Part shown: piece by piece, positions 30,856 through 41,708 of the stretch | Layout: each line of letters opens with the position of its first letter | How positions within the stretch are numbered: position 1 is the first letter of the stretch | From: Macropodus opercularis | Lineage: Eukaryota; Chordata; Actinopteri; Anabantiformes; Osphronemidae | DNA: 64,000 nt | Assembly: GCA_030770545.1 (NCBI GenBank) | Contig: CM061098.1 | Coordinates: 17,884,001-17,948,000 of the forward strand | Direction of reading: 5' to 3' | Position numbers and translations under genes: made by a program | The notes under the pieces: generated by a model | Database searches by the model: none | Seen by the model: the letters and a program-made list of their open reading frames with translations, nothing else | Told to the model about the DNA's origin: nothing

Positions 30856-31320
30856 TAACTGCTAAGTCTCTGCTCCTCTAAGACTGAGGTTCATCAGTGT
30901 ACCGCTCCCTCAGGTACATTCTAGCCAGTTGGGCTGTGACTTATCACATCCCCCTCCGCAACCATTATCTAAGAACATCCTCATCTTTTCATTCACTTGT
31001 AACTTGGTAGTTTAATGGGCTTCTGGACATGGACGGTGTGAGTGCGACCACCTCCTGCCTCAGGACTGACCCAGTAGGCTGGGTTACTGCCAAGCTGCTC
31101 TCTGACAATGAAATGAATGTTTTTGTTTGCATGGTCCTCCGCTTCCAGCGAGGTTCAGAACCAGAACCCTCTTCTAGCTGAAGTCTTTCTCCTTTATTGC
31201 ATTTATCATAGTTTGCTGTGTGAACTTGCTAAGTTGTATGTACTTGTCATTTTGGAGGAAGATGGACGAAGTCTATACAAACGAGCTCAAGGGGTGCGAA
31301 GACTCCCCATCGGTGCTCTG
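30856..31320. other. Stretch between LTR-like sequence and gypsy remnants
   Basis: No readable gag or protease. The plus-strand open frame at 31117-31461 is largely antisense to the integrase remnant and is not proposed as a gene. Confidence 0.45.
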
Positions 31321-31512
31321 TCATGTGTTGCAGTGACACCTCCTAGTAACATACTCCTCAATATCTTTTTTCATGAAAGGCCAGTAAAACCGTTCTCCTG
31401 CCAGGCAACAACAGAGAGTCGGGAATATGCTACAGGTGGAGTCTGGAGCATTTGCCCATGATAGCCATGACCTTCGCTGCATCCGAATGTCAATCGGACT
31501 CATTGACGACAT
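31321..31512 (-). pseudogene. Gypsy integrase remnant (minus strand)
   Basis: The 63-codon minus frame ends GERFYWPFMKKDIEEYVTRRCHC. This matches the FYWPxMxxDIxxYVxxCxxC part of the integrase zinc-binding domain, with the first cysteine replaced (RRCHC). It lies opposite in strand to the RT remnant 50 bp away, so the region is rearranged. Confidence 0.55.
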
Positions 31513-31564
31513 TGCTGTACAAAGCCAATACCAAAGCCACTGTAGAGAGAGATAAGAGTATATC

Positions 31565-31930
31565 TAGGAATTCATAATGAAGCGATGGATAATAAAATCT
31601 CAGTCACCCTACGCTGCACCTATTGTTTGTGTGAGAAATAAAGATGGGTCATTGCACCTGTGTGTTGACTATCGACTCCTCAACAAACCGACACCCCCTC
31701 CCTCGCAATACCGGATTTGATTGGCGTATTAGAACGCTACAGCTGGTTTCCGATCTTAGACCAGGGAAACACCAATCACAGAGGCTTTACTGCTTTCACT
31801 ACCCCCTGAGGCTTATATGAATGTCTGTCACCAGCAGCCTTACAAAGAATTATGGGGGAAATGTTCGACACACTCAGGGAAGAGTGCTGCATCCCTTATC
31901 TAGATGATGTCCTCTGCTCCTCCAGATCAA
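31565..31930 (+). pseudogene. Gypsy reverse transcriptase remnant (plus strand)
   Basis: Broken frames read IKSQSPYAAPIVCVRNKDGS and LHLCVDYRLLNKPTPP (RT motifs 1-2). Further on come a degenerate WFPILDQG-like piece and LQRIMGEMFDTLREECCIPY, leading to a LDDV catalytic motif near 31897-31910. Multiple stops and shifts are present, so it is dead. Confidence 0.6.
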
Positions 31931-33660
31931 CCCCACACATTCTTATGGTTCCTGAGCTATTACCAAGCATACGTGCAGAGACCAATATATGAGTTGTTTT
32001 AAATAAAAACTCATTCAGTACAACCAAGGTCATACATACATTTATCATACATTGGCAGTGATTTCCAGTTCTTACATTTTGTTTGCTTTTTTGCCTGCTG
32101 TGATTTCTCTTCGTTTGTTTTGCTACGTTGTGGACGATCTGACCCTTATTATTCTGTTCCTCCAACCAATTAAATAATTTTTATTTATGTACATTTGGAG
32201 TCTGTGCACTTGGGTCCCGGTTAGTTAGTTGATACTGGAGGTCTAAGCCCAGCTCACTAGTCTGTTTGTATTTAGATTTTAGTTATTTTTTGTGTATATT
32301 GTGTGCATTAAAAAAAAAGTCCTGGGAAAAACAGAAACCCCCAACTGAGAACAGCCACCTACAGGTGTGAGAAGGAGGATCTCATTTACTAAATGTCATT
32401 TATAGTGCAGTGTACTAAAACGGTTTAATCTGATCTGTTCTTTGAATATAGTGCGACAGTGAAGGAGATGTATGTTTATTTCTGGCCTGCAGAGATATTG
32501 ACAGTGACTGTCGTGGCTGCTGTAGAGAGCACTTCCTTGTTACATTTCTTCTAAAAAACAAGATTGAATAGACATACATGACATACAAACATAAACCTGT
32601 GAAACTTTCTTTGCTATTTTAGACTATTTCTGTGCTTATTACTAACACTGCTGATGAGGAAGGTGACTTTGACAAATGTCCCTTTGAGTGAGAGGTCCAC
32701 CATTCCTCCTGACATTTTACTAGTTCTTTTCCTGGACTGACATATTGATATATTTTTGCTATTTAAAAAGGATTGTAAGAATAGTAATGATCTTTGCCAT
32801 TAGGAGCATTTATCTTAAATTAGCTTCTCTTCTTTTGTCCCTTTTGTTATGTCTAAACTAAAAACAAAACTAAATTAGTTTAGGTAGTTTACTAACTAGT
32901 TTAGTTTCCTATAACTATATAATTGTGTCAATTGCTCAGAGACGTTTTCCACATAAAAAATAAACCTTGAGATTGTAATAACAACTCTGTGAGTTAGAAA
33001 CAGTCATCGTGTAGCTTTTACGTGGTTTTATGAGGGTTGGAGCTATTAATTAATATGGATCCTCTCTTAGAGTCGTAGGCTGTGTACACCATTACCTTTA
33101 CTTAAAATAATATGTAGAAAAGTGTGAAAAGTTTGTTCCATCACAAGACTTTTAAAGCCACAGAAATTGGAAGAAACAAATACTTTTTTAATTGTTGATT
33201 GTCGATTTTGATGTGAGAATGAGATGTTACTTTTGAACTTTCCCTTTCAAGTCAGACATTTAGTTGTCATCTGTAATTAAAGATGACAATTACAGTGAGT
33301 CTTTGTGCACAATTATTATTACAGTTCTTAATCAGTATCTGTATTAAGCGGTTGTTTCTGAGTCTGTGTCAGTTGGTCCAGGTCCTTCTGTGAAGTGTGT
33401 ATGTTGCACTTGATGGTAAATTGCTTTTAGCGATATTTATTGTCAGTGTGTAGGTCAATAACACTTTGTTTAGGAAGCCTCAACTCATCACGTTACCAAC
33501 CATTCATTCTATCAATTTTCCCTGTGATGTGAAAGCAGAGACAGAAAATTGGTTTTGGAAAGGAACAGCCTTGACATCAAGTGAAGTGACAGGCACAACA
33601 CCACTACATAAAGATCAACTTGACATTATTCTTTTCAGGTTGCCGTGTTGCTCCTGTTTG
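31931..33660. other. Mostly non-coding; LTR-like tail at 32160-32335
   Basis: Near 32160-32240, AATTTTTATTTATG and GTCTGTGCACTTGGGTCCCGG resemble the 3' end of a gypsy LTR, possibly the partner of 30457-30855, though I could not align them. The rest is AT-rich spacer. Confidence 0.35.
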
Positions 33661-34000
33661 TAGATTTGTTATCAGTCACACATTCACACTTTCACTCAGT
33701 CTAAGTTCTGTTTTCATTGATTAATCATTGTATTAGTTTTTTTGTCTTCCATTTTTTAGTTAATCATCATCACCTGGGTTGCTCATATAAACGTCAGATT
33801 GTGTATCAGAATCATCCTCATCAATCTCCAGTTTTTGGACCTGCCTGTAATCTGCCTTTCTTGTATCTGACCTGGACCTGTTCTGTTGTCTGTGTTAGCC
33901 TTCGCCTGCTTGATTCCTGTTGCCTGTTGTTACTGACTTTGACCAAGGTCTTCACCTGCTCCCATCTATTTACAGTATAAGCATTAACTTGGGGATTTAA
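33661..34000 (+). mobile_element. LTR-like fragment
   Basis: T-rich sequence with CATATAAACGTCAG (TATA-like, about 33785-33798), followed by a CT/TG-rich part with repeated CCTG...GTCTGTG pieces, like the promoter and R region of other LTRs in this window. The ends were not located; weak call. Confidence 0.25.
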
Positions 34001-35138
34001 ACATACAATGTACAGATGTCACCTCTTAATCTGTGGGTCCAGAGGTCAATAGCTAGCTCTGGAGGGGCTCTTTGCATGTTCTAATGCTACGCGAAACAAA
34101 ACGGCAGCAAATAAACACAATGCGTACAAAACAGGCAACGTTTATTGGCCATGTGGAATAAGAAGACCACTGCTGCCTTGCATTAGCACTGGTACTGTTT
34201 AATCGCTTCATTAGGATGTTTCAACATTTAGCATATCTTATCATTTTTACCACGTCAAGGTGTCACAGCACATCGTTTGGTGTAGTATATAAGCAACTAC
34301 CACAGCTTTGTCCGTGTGTACTGCTTGTTTTCAGCTCATCGCACTCAGAAGCACGATAAATCCTCACATTCTCTGTCTGGTAACTCGAGTTATCCGCTTC
34401 ACTCGTTTCATTCATTAAAATGATTGTTAATTGTCTTGTGTTATACAAAAAAAAAAAAAAAAGAAATAGTTGATATTAACAATACGCCTGGGCACCAAGT
34501 AGATCCCAGGTTTTTTGTGCTTGTTGGAGGTAGCTGTACAAGCTTTTAACTATTTTAACTACTACTTAACTATTTACATTCCTTCAGTAGCTGTACTGCT
34601 GGATTGACTCACTGTGTGTTTAGTCTGGATTTGTGTGTGGCCAGTGTCATGGGTGCACTTTGCTTTCAGTGGATATGGGTACTTTCTGGGATTTTGTGTA
34701 ATTGCTGGGGGGGTGGACGTAACCAGGTTATACGACGCTCTTGTTATAATTAATTTCTGTACCGTTAGTATAGCTGTAATAGCTGATAACGCACAGAAGA
34801 AGTCCTTTCTCATCATTTCTTCTTCGTTGGTGTGTGTTTTTTTCTTCCATCGGCAATAAATGTGGGTTGCAGCCCCTGATGCTCCCCTTTCTGTTCCTTC
34901 CCGCCGTGGGAGAGGTGGGAGCCGTTTCACTCGTCTCTATACAGTTTCATGCTTTTTTATTAATGTGTGACATTCCGCTTCTTTATTGTCATTGTGCCCG
35001 TCACTACTGTTTTGTGTGAACATGTTGATGCGTTTCAGCTTCAGATCTTGTCTGTCGCTGTGTAACTTGCTGCCCACCGATGCTGCTAGCTTAAAAAGCT
35101 AACTTTAGCTTTACTGTTGTCTGTGTTTGACGCATGTA
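34001..35138. other. Non-coding stretch; repeat piece and poly(A) run
   Basis: 34150-34240 (GACCACTGCTGCCTTGCATTAG, ATCGCTTCATTAGGATG) resembles 39560-39635 and is probably the same interspersed repeat. A pure A-run lies at about 34447-34462. No gene is recognised. Confidence 0.4.
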
Positions 35139-35330
35139 GGAACTGGAGAGGGCAGATATTTACCAGCGTGTGGGCTTTGTGTCCTTTCTGTGCATCAGGT
35201 ATGTGGACCTGAACACTTTGTGCTTTTTACTTCACGTTTGTCGCAGCGGGCTGCGGACACCCTCTGTGGGAGAGGAACCGGAGAGGGCGGATGTTTAGCC
35301 AGGTGGGGTTTGGTTCTTTCGCCCGTACAG
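35139..35330 (+). repeat. Imperfect tandem duplication upstream of the 35.6-kb promoter
   Basis: GGAACTGGAGAGGGCAGATAT with TTTACCAGCGTGTGGG near 35141 recurs as GGAACCGGAGAGGGCGGATG with TTTAGCCAGGTGGGG near 35273. It lies about 0.3 kb upstream of the TATA box and could be part of an upstream control region. Confidence 0.55.
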
Positions 35331-35574
35331 CAGAAGAAACGGAGTCAAGTCCAACCACCTGACTCCGTGTCTGCACATGAGTAACTACACAACGCACAAG
35401 TTGAGCGCTCGCACTAAGGTGACAACAATTAGCTGCAGTATAACTTGTTAGCACTCCAAAAAATAGTTATGTGAACAACAACAACATTAGCAAAATGAGT
35501 TAGCCTACATCTCTCCTCCGCGCGTGCGTGCCTCGGTGGACATCATGGCAACAGACTGACGGCCCAGGCGACGC

Positions 35575-35583
35575 TATATAAGG
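35575..35583 (+). promoter_or_regulatory. TATA box of candidate gene
   Basis: TATATAAGG is embedded in GC-rich sequence (GGCCCAGGCGACGC just upstream, CGCGCGTGCGTGCC at about 35519). A start site near 35605-35612 would be expected. It fits an RNA polymerase II core promoter. Confidence 0.6.
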
Positions 35584-35605
35584 TCTGCAGACACTGGGGT
35601 CCCCA

Positions 35606-35845
35606 CAGTTGCAAGCGGACTCTTACACTGGCCTCCTGCAAAGCGCAAAAATAGCGATTGTTAAAAAAGCAGCATCGGCTAAACATTGGAAATCGACCCC
35701 TTGGACCAAGACCTCCAGCGACTACTCATCTTTGGGAGTAGAAGCTCTTGTGGACAGCGGACCGAACCAAGCGGAGCATCTCCGGAGCAGCTGAGACCAG
35801 GCCCGAAGCACCGGCGAGTGCCCGACACTCACTTCCCTCTGGCAG
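35606..35845 (+). other. Candidate non-coding first exon
   Basis: It is GC-rich compared with its surroundings and starts about 25-30 bp after the TATA box. It ends CTGGCAG before GTTAGA (donor GT at 35846). An ATG-less 61-codon frame lies inside but shows no domain. The next acceptor with a pyrimidine tract (CCCTTTCTTAG) is at 36849. Exon limits are inferred from splice consensus only. Confidence 0.4.
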
Positions 35846-36849
35846 GTTAGAAGAAGTCTTGCTGCTTTTCTAGGAAGCTACAAATGTCAGGAACTTATCT
35901 CCTCACTATTTAATGTTTAAGCAAATAGGAACGTTTGAATGCAAAGTTATGGAAATATTTCATGTGGTTTATTCTGTGTAATTTGGATTATTTATGGCGA
36001 AAATGGCTTTGGTGTTTTAATATTAGAGTATTTGGTTGACAAGTTGACATGTTTTTTTTGGTGTAGTAATATAAGCATTAATTTGGGGATTGAAAAAGGC
36101 GACTGGGCCAAAACTCATAAAATGCCCCCACATATGTGTTTTGCTTTTCCTTCGAGACGATTAAACGCCAGCACGGGCACAGGCCCTTCTCTGTGGGTAG
36201 CTCCCTGACTGGACCGATGCTTGACATCCATCACATTAGTCAGTGTATGTCTTATCACAAGGTACCCGTGCACTAAACTTAGAGATTTCTGAAAACGAAC
36301 CAACAGCCTAACGCAAAAGGTTTGTGCTGAAAAGTTGGTCTAAATGATGCGGGACGTGGCAACAAAGCTGCTGTGTACATTTGTGCCACCTGAACTTTTA
36401 ATCGGCGCGTTAATCGCTGAAAGCGCTTTACAGTAATTGATTTGGGGGAGACGAGTCATTTATTATTTGATTTGCTCTGAGCTTCATGTGGCTCCGGGTG
36501 TCTCCTACACCCACCGTGATTTGATACTTATCTCATGTGGGATAATTACCTAATGAACAAACTGTTAGTGTAGTGGGGTCTATGTGAGTTGTTGTTGTTA
36601 TTATTATTATTACTACCCTGTTCCCTATATGCATGTAAAATTTAGCAGTAAATTATGTTACAGCAAGCTGATCCTTAGTGTTGCTGTGTCACACGTAGCG
36701 CGTGACACACATGTGCCGCCACAGGTACGTCAGGCAAGCGACTTAGTCCGTAACTGATTTGTTGGAGTTTCTCTGTCACAAACAAATGATGTTAAGGGAA
36801 ATTATCAACATGTCGTACTAAGTGTTCTGGTGCTTTGTCCCTTTCTTAG
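35846..36849 (+). other. Candidate intron 1
   Basis: It runs from GTTAGA to TTTCTTAG. It contains no domain-bearing frame; a short TTA/TTG run lies at 36590-36615. Confidence 0.4.
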
Positions 36850-36850
36850 G

Positions 36851-37174
36851 ATGGGCGGAGGTCCTCGCGACCTGAACGAGCTGTTCGACCGCTCAGAGGA
36901 CTCCAGCAGCGAGTGGGACGAGGAGGAGGACGTGTGGGCGGACACAGTGGGCTGGGGCGACTCCGATTCTGGTTATGGTTCCATGACCGAAGAGGAGGAC
37001 GACCTGCGCCCCCCTCCCCTCGTCCAGCAGCTGCCACCAGACTGCGGTCTGGAACAGGAGGAACAGGTGGTTTCCGAGGGTAGTGTGGAACAGGTATTTC
37101 CTCCTGTGGCTGCTGCTGGTCCTCCTCCTCCTCTGCTCCCACCCAGGTTTCCTCTCTCTGCTCCCTCGACGTGA
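36851..37174 (+). CDS. Acidic proline-rich ORF, unrecognised
   Basis: The ATG lies two bases after a predicted splice acceptor, with G at +4, and opens 107 codons. The N-terminal 50 residues are extremely acidic (SSSEWDEEEDVWAD, TEEEDDL). Residues about 38-46 read GDSDSGYGS, which contains DSGxxS, the known beta-TrCP phosphodegron pattern. The C-terminal part is rich in proline. The frame ends at a TGA (37172-37174) but remains open beyond it to 37370. The further part has basic and acidic clusters (TKRSREESDLEQ, WTDDSDSD), so the stop may be a recent mutation, or the real end. I recognise no family. It might be a fast-evolving nuclear protein or a remnant of an unknown mobile or viral element. 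Confidence 0.4.
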   Translation: MGGGPRDLNELFDRSEDSSSEWDEEEDVWADTVGWGDSDSGYGSMTEEEDDLRPPPLVQQLPPDCGLEQEEQVVSEGSVEQVFPPVAAAGPPPPLLPPRFPLSAPST

Positions 37175-37371
37175 GGACTTCGGTCTGCGACGAAGAGGAG
37201 CAGGGAAGAGAGCGACCTGGAGCAGGTAAGTACGGCAGGTAAGAGACACCGTGCGGATGCTGAGAACTGCCTTGAGGGACCACAGCCGTCAACTTCAACG
37301 GGCCTCGGATCCTTTAGACCCTGGACACACTGGGCGGGTCTTCACCACTCAGGTTGGACTGATGACAGCGA
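37175..37371 (+). pseudogene. Open continuation of the acidic ORF after a TGA
   Basis: It is in the same frame as 36851-37174 and holds about 65 codons before TAG. It contains KRSREESD (nuclear-localisation-like), STSTGLGSF and a C-terminal TDDSDSD. A GTAAGT donor at 37227 falls in the middle and could be used instead. Either reading is possible. Confidence 0.35.
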
Positions 37372-38086
37372 CTCTGACTAGTTTAAGTCAGAGTCTTGTC
37401 AGACTAGTCTTGCCCTGGGAGGTTGAAGCGTGGAGGAGTAGCGTGAGAGACCTGAAGAAGTTTTCTCTTGCTGCGACTGCACATCCACCGGTGTCTCTAG
37501 GGTCTAGAGAAAATGCTCCGTCGACCTCAGGGCACAGGCCTGAAACAGAGAGGAGCTGGTCAGAGGGTGGCCAAGAGACAGGACTCAGATCCTTTGCTTA
37601 ACCTGCTGTTATTGCTTCCTTTGTTCCTCTTCACCCTGCTCTGGTACCAGACCGTGTTTTAGACCCCCGTTCCTAATGCCGGTTGTTCTGTCTTTCCCCT
37701 TTTGCAGGGCCCCTTGTCCCTGCAGCTGCCTGGGTGGTCAGCCCTCCTCCTGATGAGCTTTCCTCTGCCCATCGTGGTAAAGACTGAGCCGGCGTCTTTG
37801 CATCTCCGAGGAGAAGGAGGTCGACCAGGTGGCTCCTGTCTCTCATGGGCTGGGTTCGCCCGCAAAGAGAAGCAGGCAGGGGAGCGACGAGGCAACGCCG
37901 CCTTCCAAGGGGCGGAGGTGACCTGACGGCGACTCTGACTGAGCAGAGGTGCTGCTGTTCTCTGCGCCACCTGCAGATAGTTAAGGTAAGCACATGCTTC
38001 TCTTTGAAACGCAAATCTGTCTCCGTATAATATTGATGTCATGTAGAGTGGATCTTATTAACCGTTTCTGTTCTGAGTTTTTTCTC
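37372..38086 (+). other. Downstream part of candidate transcription unit; partial internal repeat
   Basis: A second stretch at 37780-37945 echoes the first ORF. One frame reads SEEKEVDQV and PAKRSRQGSDEATPP, followed by GGCGACTCTGACTGAG, which parallels AGCGACTCTGACTAG at 37357-37371. An acceptor-like CCCCTTTTGCAG (about 37707) and a donor-like AAGGTAAGC (about 37985) bracket it. Frames are broken, so this could be a decayed duplicate exon. Confidence 0.3.
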
Positions 38087-38555
38087 CTCCTTGAACCGAC
38101 ACCTTATCGCGGTGGAGGAGTTTGTGTGCCCGTATGATCCTGGGAGCCATGTTGTCAGGGGCTAAATGCCCCTGGTAGGCTTTCCCATGACAACACAGGT
38201 CCTAGGCGATGGGCCAGACTAAGAGCGGTTCAGCACTCGCAGGAGGAGCCAGCGCGACGTAGATGGGTAGCGGTCCAGAGGCGTTCCTGGCACGTCCCGG
38301 CGGGAGGAGGTCCAGAGGAAGACCAGTGCTCGCTAGAGCTACTGCCGTCTCTCAGCTAGCCTGGGAACGCTAAAGGTCATTGCACGCCATAGTGACGGTG
38401 CTTTTATTTGCCTGTTGCTTCGCGACATTTACAGAAAGTCCCGAAAGACCACTTTCTGAGCAGCATCTGTTTTCCTTCTCACTCCATAACCTTGGTTAAC
38501 GTGTTGTGTCCGTGAGCATTTTCCTTACTGACCCTTTCATCCCGTCTCTGCTTTC
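38087..38555 (+). repeat. Interspersed repeat resembling a LINE 5' region
   Basis: CGACACCTTATCGCGGTGG, GTTTGTGTGCCC, ATGATCCTGGGAGCCATGTT, GGGGCTAAATGCCCCTGG and CAGGTCCTAGGCGATGG form a series I associate with a repeat shared widely among fish and sharks (probably the 5' region of a non-LTR element). The exact family is not assigned. It ends near the CTGCTTTCAG acceptor-like site at 38558. Confidence 0.4.
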
Positions 38556-38558
38556 AGG

Positions 38559-38818
38559 ACCAGTACAGAAGCGTGGCTCAGCCCTGCAGAGCGTGGTCAA
38601 GCTGGGCTCCAGAATTATGGGACTAGCAGTCAGAGCCCTCTCCACCCTCAACCTTTGCCCCTAGGGAACTCCCCTCACGGCCACATGCGGACGCCCCCGA
38701 CCGTCACCGACACCGCCCCCCTCCACGCTAGAACCCTTCTTATGTAGTTTCTTGTCTTAATGTGTGCCTCACAAGTAAAAGCGAACAAATAAAGCGTTTT
38801 GAATTGAACTGAATTGAC
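38559..38818 (+). other. Candidate terminal exon
   Basis: It follows CTGCTTTCAG. One frame reads GSALQSVVKLGSRIMGLAVR to a TAG at about 38664. AATAAA at 38788-38793 is followed by GCGTTTTGAATTGAAC, which resembles an L2-type tail. So this could be either the last exon of the candidate gene or a LINE end. Confidence 0.3.
38788..38793 (+). terminator. Polyadenylation signal AATAAA
   Basis: A consensus signal at the end of the candidate 35.6-38.8 kb unit. The GAATTGAA repeats just downstream mean it may instead belong to a LINE tail. Confidence 0.45.
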
Positions 38819-38916
38819 AAGGTGATGTTTTCATGTTACAATGGTCAACATATGTATAACGTAAAGACAGAGCGGGCCCGAGTTTGAGGGGCTGGAGCAA
38901 AAGCTCCAAAATGGAC

Positions 38917-39145
38917 ACTGCAGCCTGCCAGGGGTCAAATCGACCCAACTGTGAACTAGGGGTTGGATAAAACAGCCTTCATGGGTGTTACGTCCAAGGA
39001 ATGAACACGTGTGGGTCTATGACGAACAAGTTCATCCAAGCGTTCGTCTAGATAAAGCGTGTTGTCATTTATTGTCTGTCTGTGGTGCTTTTATCCAACC
39101 CTTGTGTGGTTTTTGAGCTTATTTTGACATCTTGGAAGGCTGCAC
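38917..39145 (+). mobile_element. TTAA-type MITE, degenerate copy
   Basis: CAGCCTGCCAGGGGTCAAAT near the left and CTTGGAAGGCTGCAC at the right, with the family interior (GTTGGATAAAACAGCC, AACACGTGTGGGTCTATGA, CAAGTTCATCC). The terminal TTAA sites are lost. Confidence 0.7.
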
Positions 39146-39147
39146 TT

Positions 39148-39533
39148 GCTTTGGTTTGATTTAAGCTTATGGTTAATTGTGTAGTTTCACTCCCTTTCTT
39201 GTGGCATCTCGAGCCTCTCACCGGTAAGGACGGAGCATTTATAGGTGGCGTGGCCACGGCGCAGGCTACAGGAGGTCATACAGTTTTTACCGCTTGATGT
39301 TGCAGGCGCCATCATAGACATCTGATCCGTAACCTCATGTCCTTTTTCCTTCTTTTCAGTGAATTACTTATTTACTTTGTTTCGCAAGGATTCCTATTCA
39401 TCTGTACGACAATAAAATACAGAATATTGTGGAACACCTTTGATGCCTGGACATTTAATTGAAGCATGTTAGGACTGAGACTCCCCGTTCACATGGGCAA
39501 CTAAAACAAGGTCTGATAGTCGCTACGGGATGC
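39148..39533 (+). repeat. Interspersed repeat, inverted partner of 8038-8278
   Basis: Shared blocks: GGTTTGATTTAAGCTTATGG, CTCACCGGTAAGGACGGAGC, GGAACACCTTTGATGCC and CCCCGTTCACATGGGC. It has about 120 bp not present in the other copy. The start abuts the MITE. Confidence 0.6.
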
Positions 39534-40808
39534 TTCACGGCTTGAAGAGAGAATGAGCATTAAGAATCAGACGACTACTGCTGCTTTGCCTTAGGATTGG
39601 TGCTGTGTAATCATTTACTTCATTTGTCATTAGGATCTATTTTGGAGCATCCCACTGGAGATCATTTTATTTGATCCAAATGTTTCATGGGCTCTGTTTC
39701 ACCAAACCTCAGCAGGAAACATTAGTCATCTGAAAACATCAGAGGCAGACGTTTTTATGTTGCATTGTGTCTTCCCTAACTTCGCCCGTGATCCATTTCC
39801 TAAAATAATACCTTGGTTTTGTGATGAACACTGGTTTGAAAACGGTGAAGATAATTGGAGCGCTAGCCCTCTACCACAGAGAATCTCCAATTTTCTCAGC
39901 TGGCGTTAATGCTGAATGACCTGCTCTGCCATTCAGAAGTGCGCTGGCTAAGTTTCGTCTCCGGGCTTTGGCGGTTTTATTTTCTGGGATCAGAGATCGA
40001 GCAGTTTTTGAGAGAATAGGTCCAACCTCTTCACAAGCTGCATTGCCCTCCATGGTTGTCAAGTTGATCTCACTGACCTCAACACACTCAACAAGAACCT
40101 ACAGGCAACGAGCGACTCTACTGCAGCTTCACGCGCACATAAAAGCGTTCTGCGTGAAGCTCCGACTGTTTGAGGCACTGTTGCGCACATTCAGTGTCGC
40201 GCACTTCCTCATCCTCATTATTTGCATAACAAGCTTGAGATAGTGTATAATTCACTTTACATCCCCAACCCCCTCCAGGCCTGTCAAGAAGGACCGACGC
40301 AATCACAGGCAGCTGTGTTGAGAATGGACTGCAAATCTTTTTTGTTCCAAAAAGAGTTGATTTAGTTCACTTAAACAAACCAGGTGAGGAAATACGTACT
40401 TCACTTCCAGTGAGTGGCTGACACCCCTGAGCTAAACACATGAATGTACTTGTGTCCTCAGAGAATTTACACATTCAGTTTCTAGTTTGAGACCAGTCAG
40501 TTCTTCACCAGTCGTTATTAGTTCCATATTCATTATTCATGCAATCGTTCGCCTTAAAGGCAAAGTTTGTTTATATCTAGTCCAACCCATTATTTAATCT
40601 GTCCAAAACAGTTTCAAATTTTACTGTTTCATCAAGGACATAAAAAATATAACTAACAACTAATTTGCCTTTATTGTGGGAGTAAGGAAGTTATTTTGAT
40701 ACATTTGACATTTTGATTAACCAATATTAACGATGATAATATGAAGAATAGCGATGTAGTGAATAGGATGGGCAGGAAAGTCATGGAGTGGTTAGCACTG
40801 GTTCATAG
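39534..40808. other. Non-coding stretch, no gene seen
   Basis: Short frames at 39871-40062 (minus) and 39968-40243 (plus) overlap in antisense and lack domains. The GCGCACAT-rich part at 40130-40200 is slightly GC-richer. No termini recognised. Confidence 0.4.
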
Positions 40809-41052
40809 TGTAACCCTAACTTCTGTTGGTGTCTGGTGTTCTCCAGTCACCGAGGCTGTGGGTATTAAGCGGGCTACAGTTCTTTGTCAAACTTCTTTAA
40901 TAACCAGAATGGCAGGACAATCGAACTTACACGTCGAACTTACAATGCTCTGCGTACAACCACGCGGACTCCCTCCTAACTTCTGTTCCTCCTCTTTAAC
41001 CTTCCCATGGTAAACACCGGTCGATAGGAACTAATGTTTCCCCAAACAAAGG
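40809..41052 (-). repeat. 3' LTR of the gypsy element (aligned part)
   Basis: It aligns with 48691-48927 from TGTAACCCTAACTTC to CCCCAAACAAAGG with a few mismatches and small indels. The LTR may extend further, to about 41290, where coding sequence starts. That extra part has no counterpart at the other LTR, so its true length is uncertain. Confidence 0.75.
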
Positions 41053-41312
41053 CAACATACACAGGGTGAATAGCAACAACCAAGACAGCAACATGAACAT
41101 ATACAAATCCCGTCCAATCCAGTTCTTCTGGTTGGTGGTGCACAACATAACAGTAACACTGCGGGAAGCAAAAATATATATACACATGTGGACTGCAATA
41201 CACTGCAACATGCAGATATAGGTAAACAGTAACACAGCCAATCACAATACCCTAATAACAACAACAATATAAGTGCAACATGTAGGGGTTGTGAGCGTTA
41301 AAGTCCAGTCCC

Positions 41313-41708
41313 TCAGGTGACAAAGTCTCTGTACTTTGATGGTCGCCTAATCTGGCGTCCACGGGAGGTAACCTGTGCTGGAGATGGTGAGTTGGGCACA
41401 CCAGAGTCCACGTGGCCAACAGGAGAAGAGGTGGAGGGAGAAGAAGGGCACGGGCTGGGAGGTGGCAAATGTTGATGGGCCTTGCTCTGCTGAGCAGCCC
41501 TGGGCAACACCAACTGCTTTGTAGCAGTGTCAGGAACAAATGGAGGGGTAGGAGGACGAAAAGACAGTGCCCCTGACAGAGCAGTGAGGGGAGGGACAGG
41601 CACCTCAGATCTGCTTACAGTGGGCACAGAGGATGCCCGACTATCAGGGGGAGTGTTTGGTAAAGCCCCTTTGTAGGCTTTTAGTCTGTTGTGATGAACA
41701 ATCCATGT
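41313..41708 (-). pseudogene. Gypsy integrase C-terminal tail
   Basis: It continues the integrase after an in-frame TGA near 41706. The start reads WIVHHNRLKAYKG, the chromodomain/GPY-side end typical of gypsy integrases. A proline/serine-rich tail follows (PPTPPFVP, PPPSPCPSSPSTSSP), ending RQIRRPSKYRDFVT. Apart from that stop this stretch is open. Confidence 0.65.

Noticed and set aside
36846..37298. Minus-strand frames of 118-150 codons opposite the acidic ORF
   Set aside because: High GC content opens the antisense frames; the plus strand has the splice acceptor, ATG context and coherent composition.
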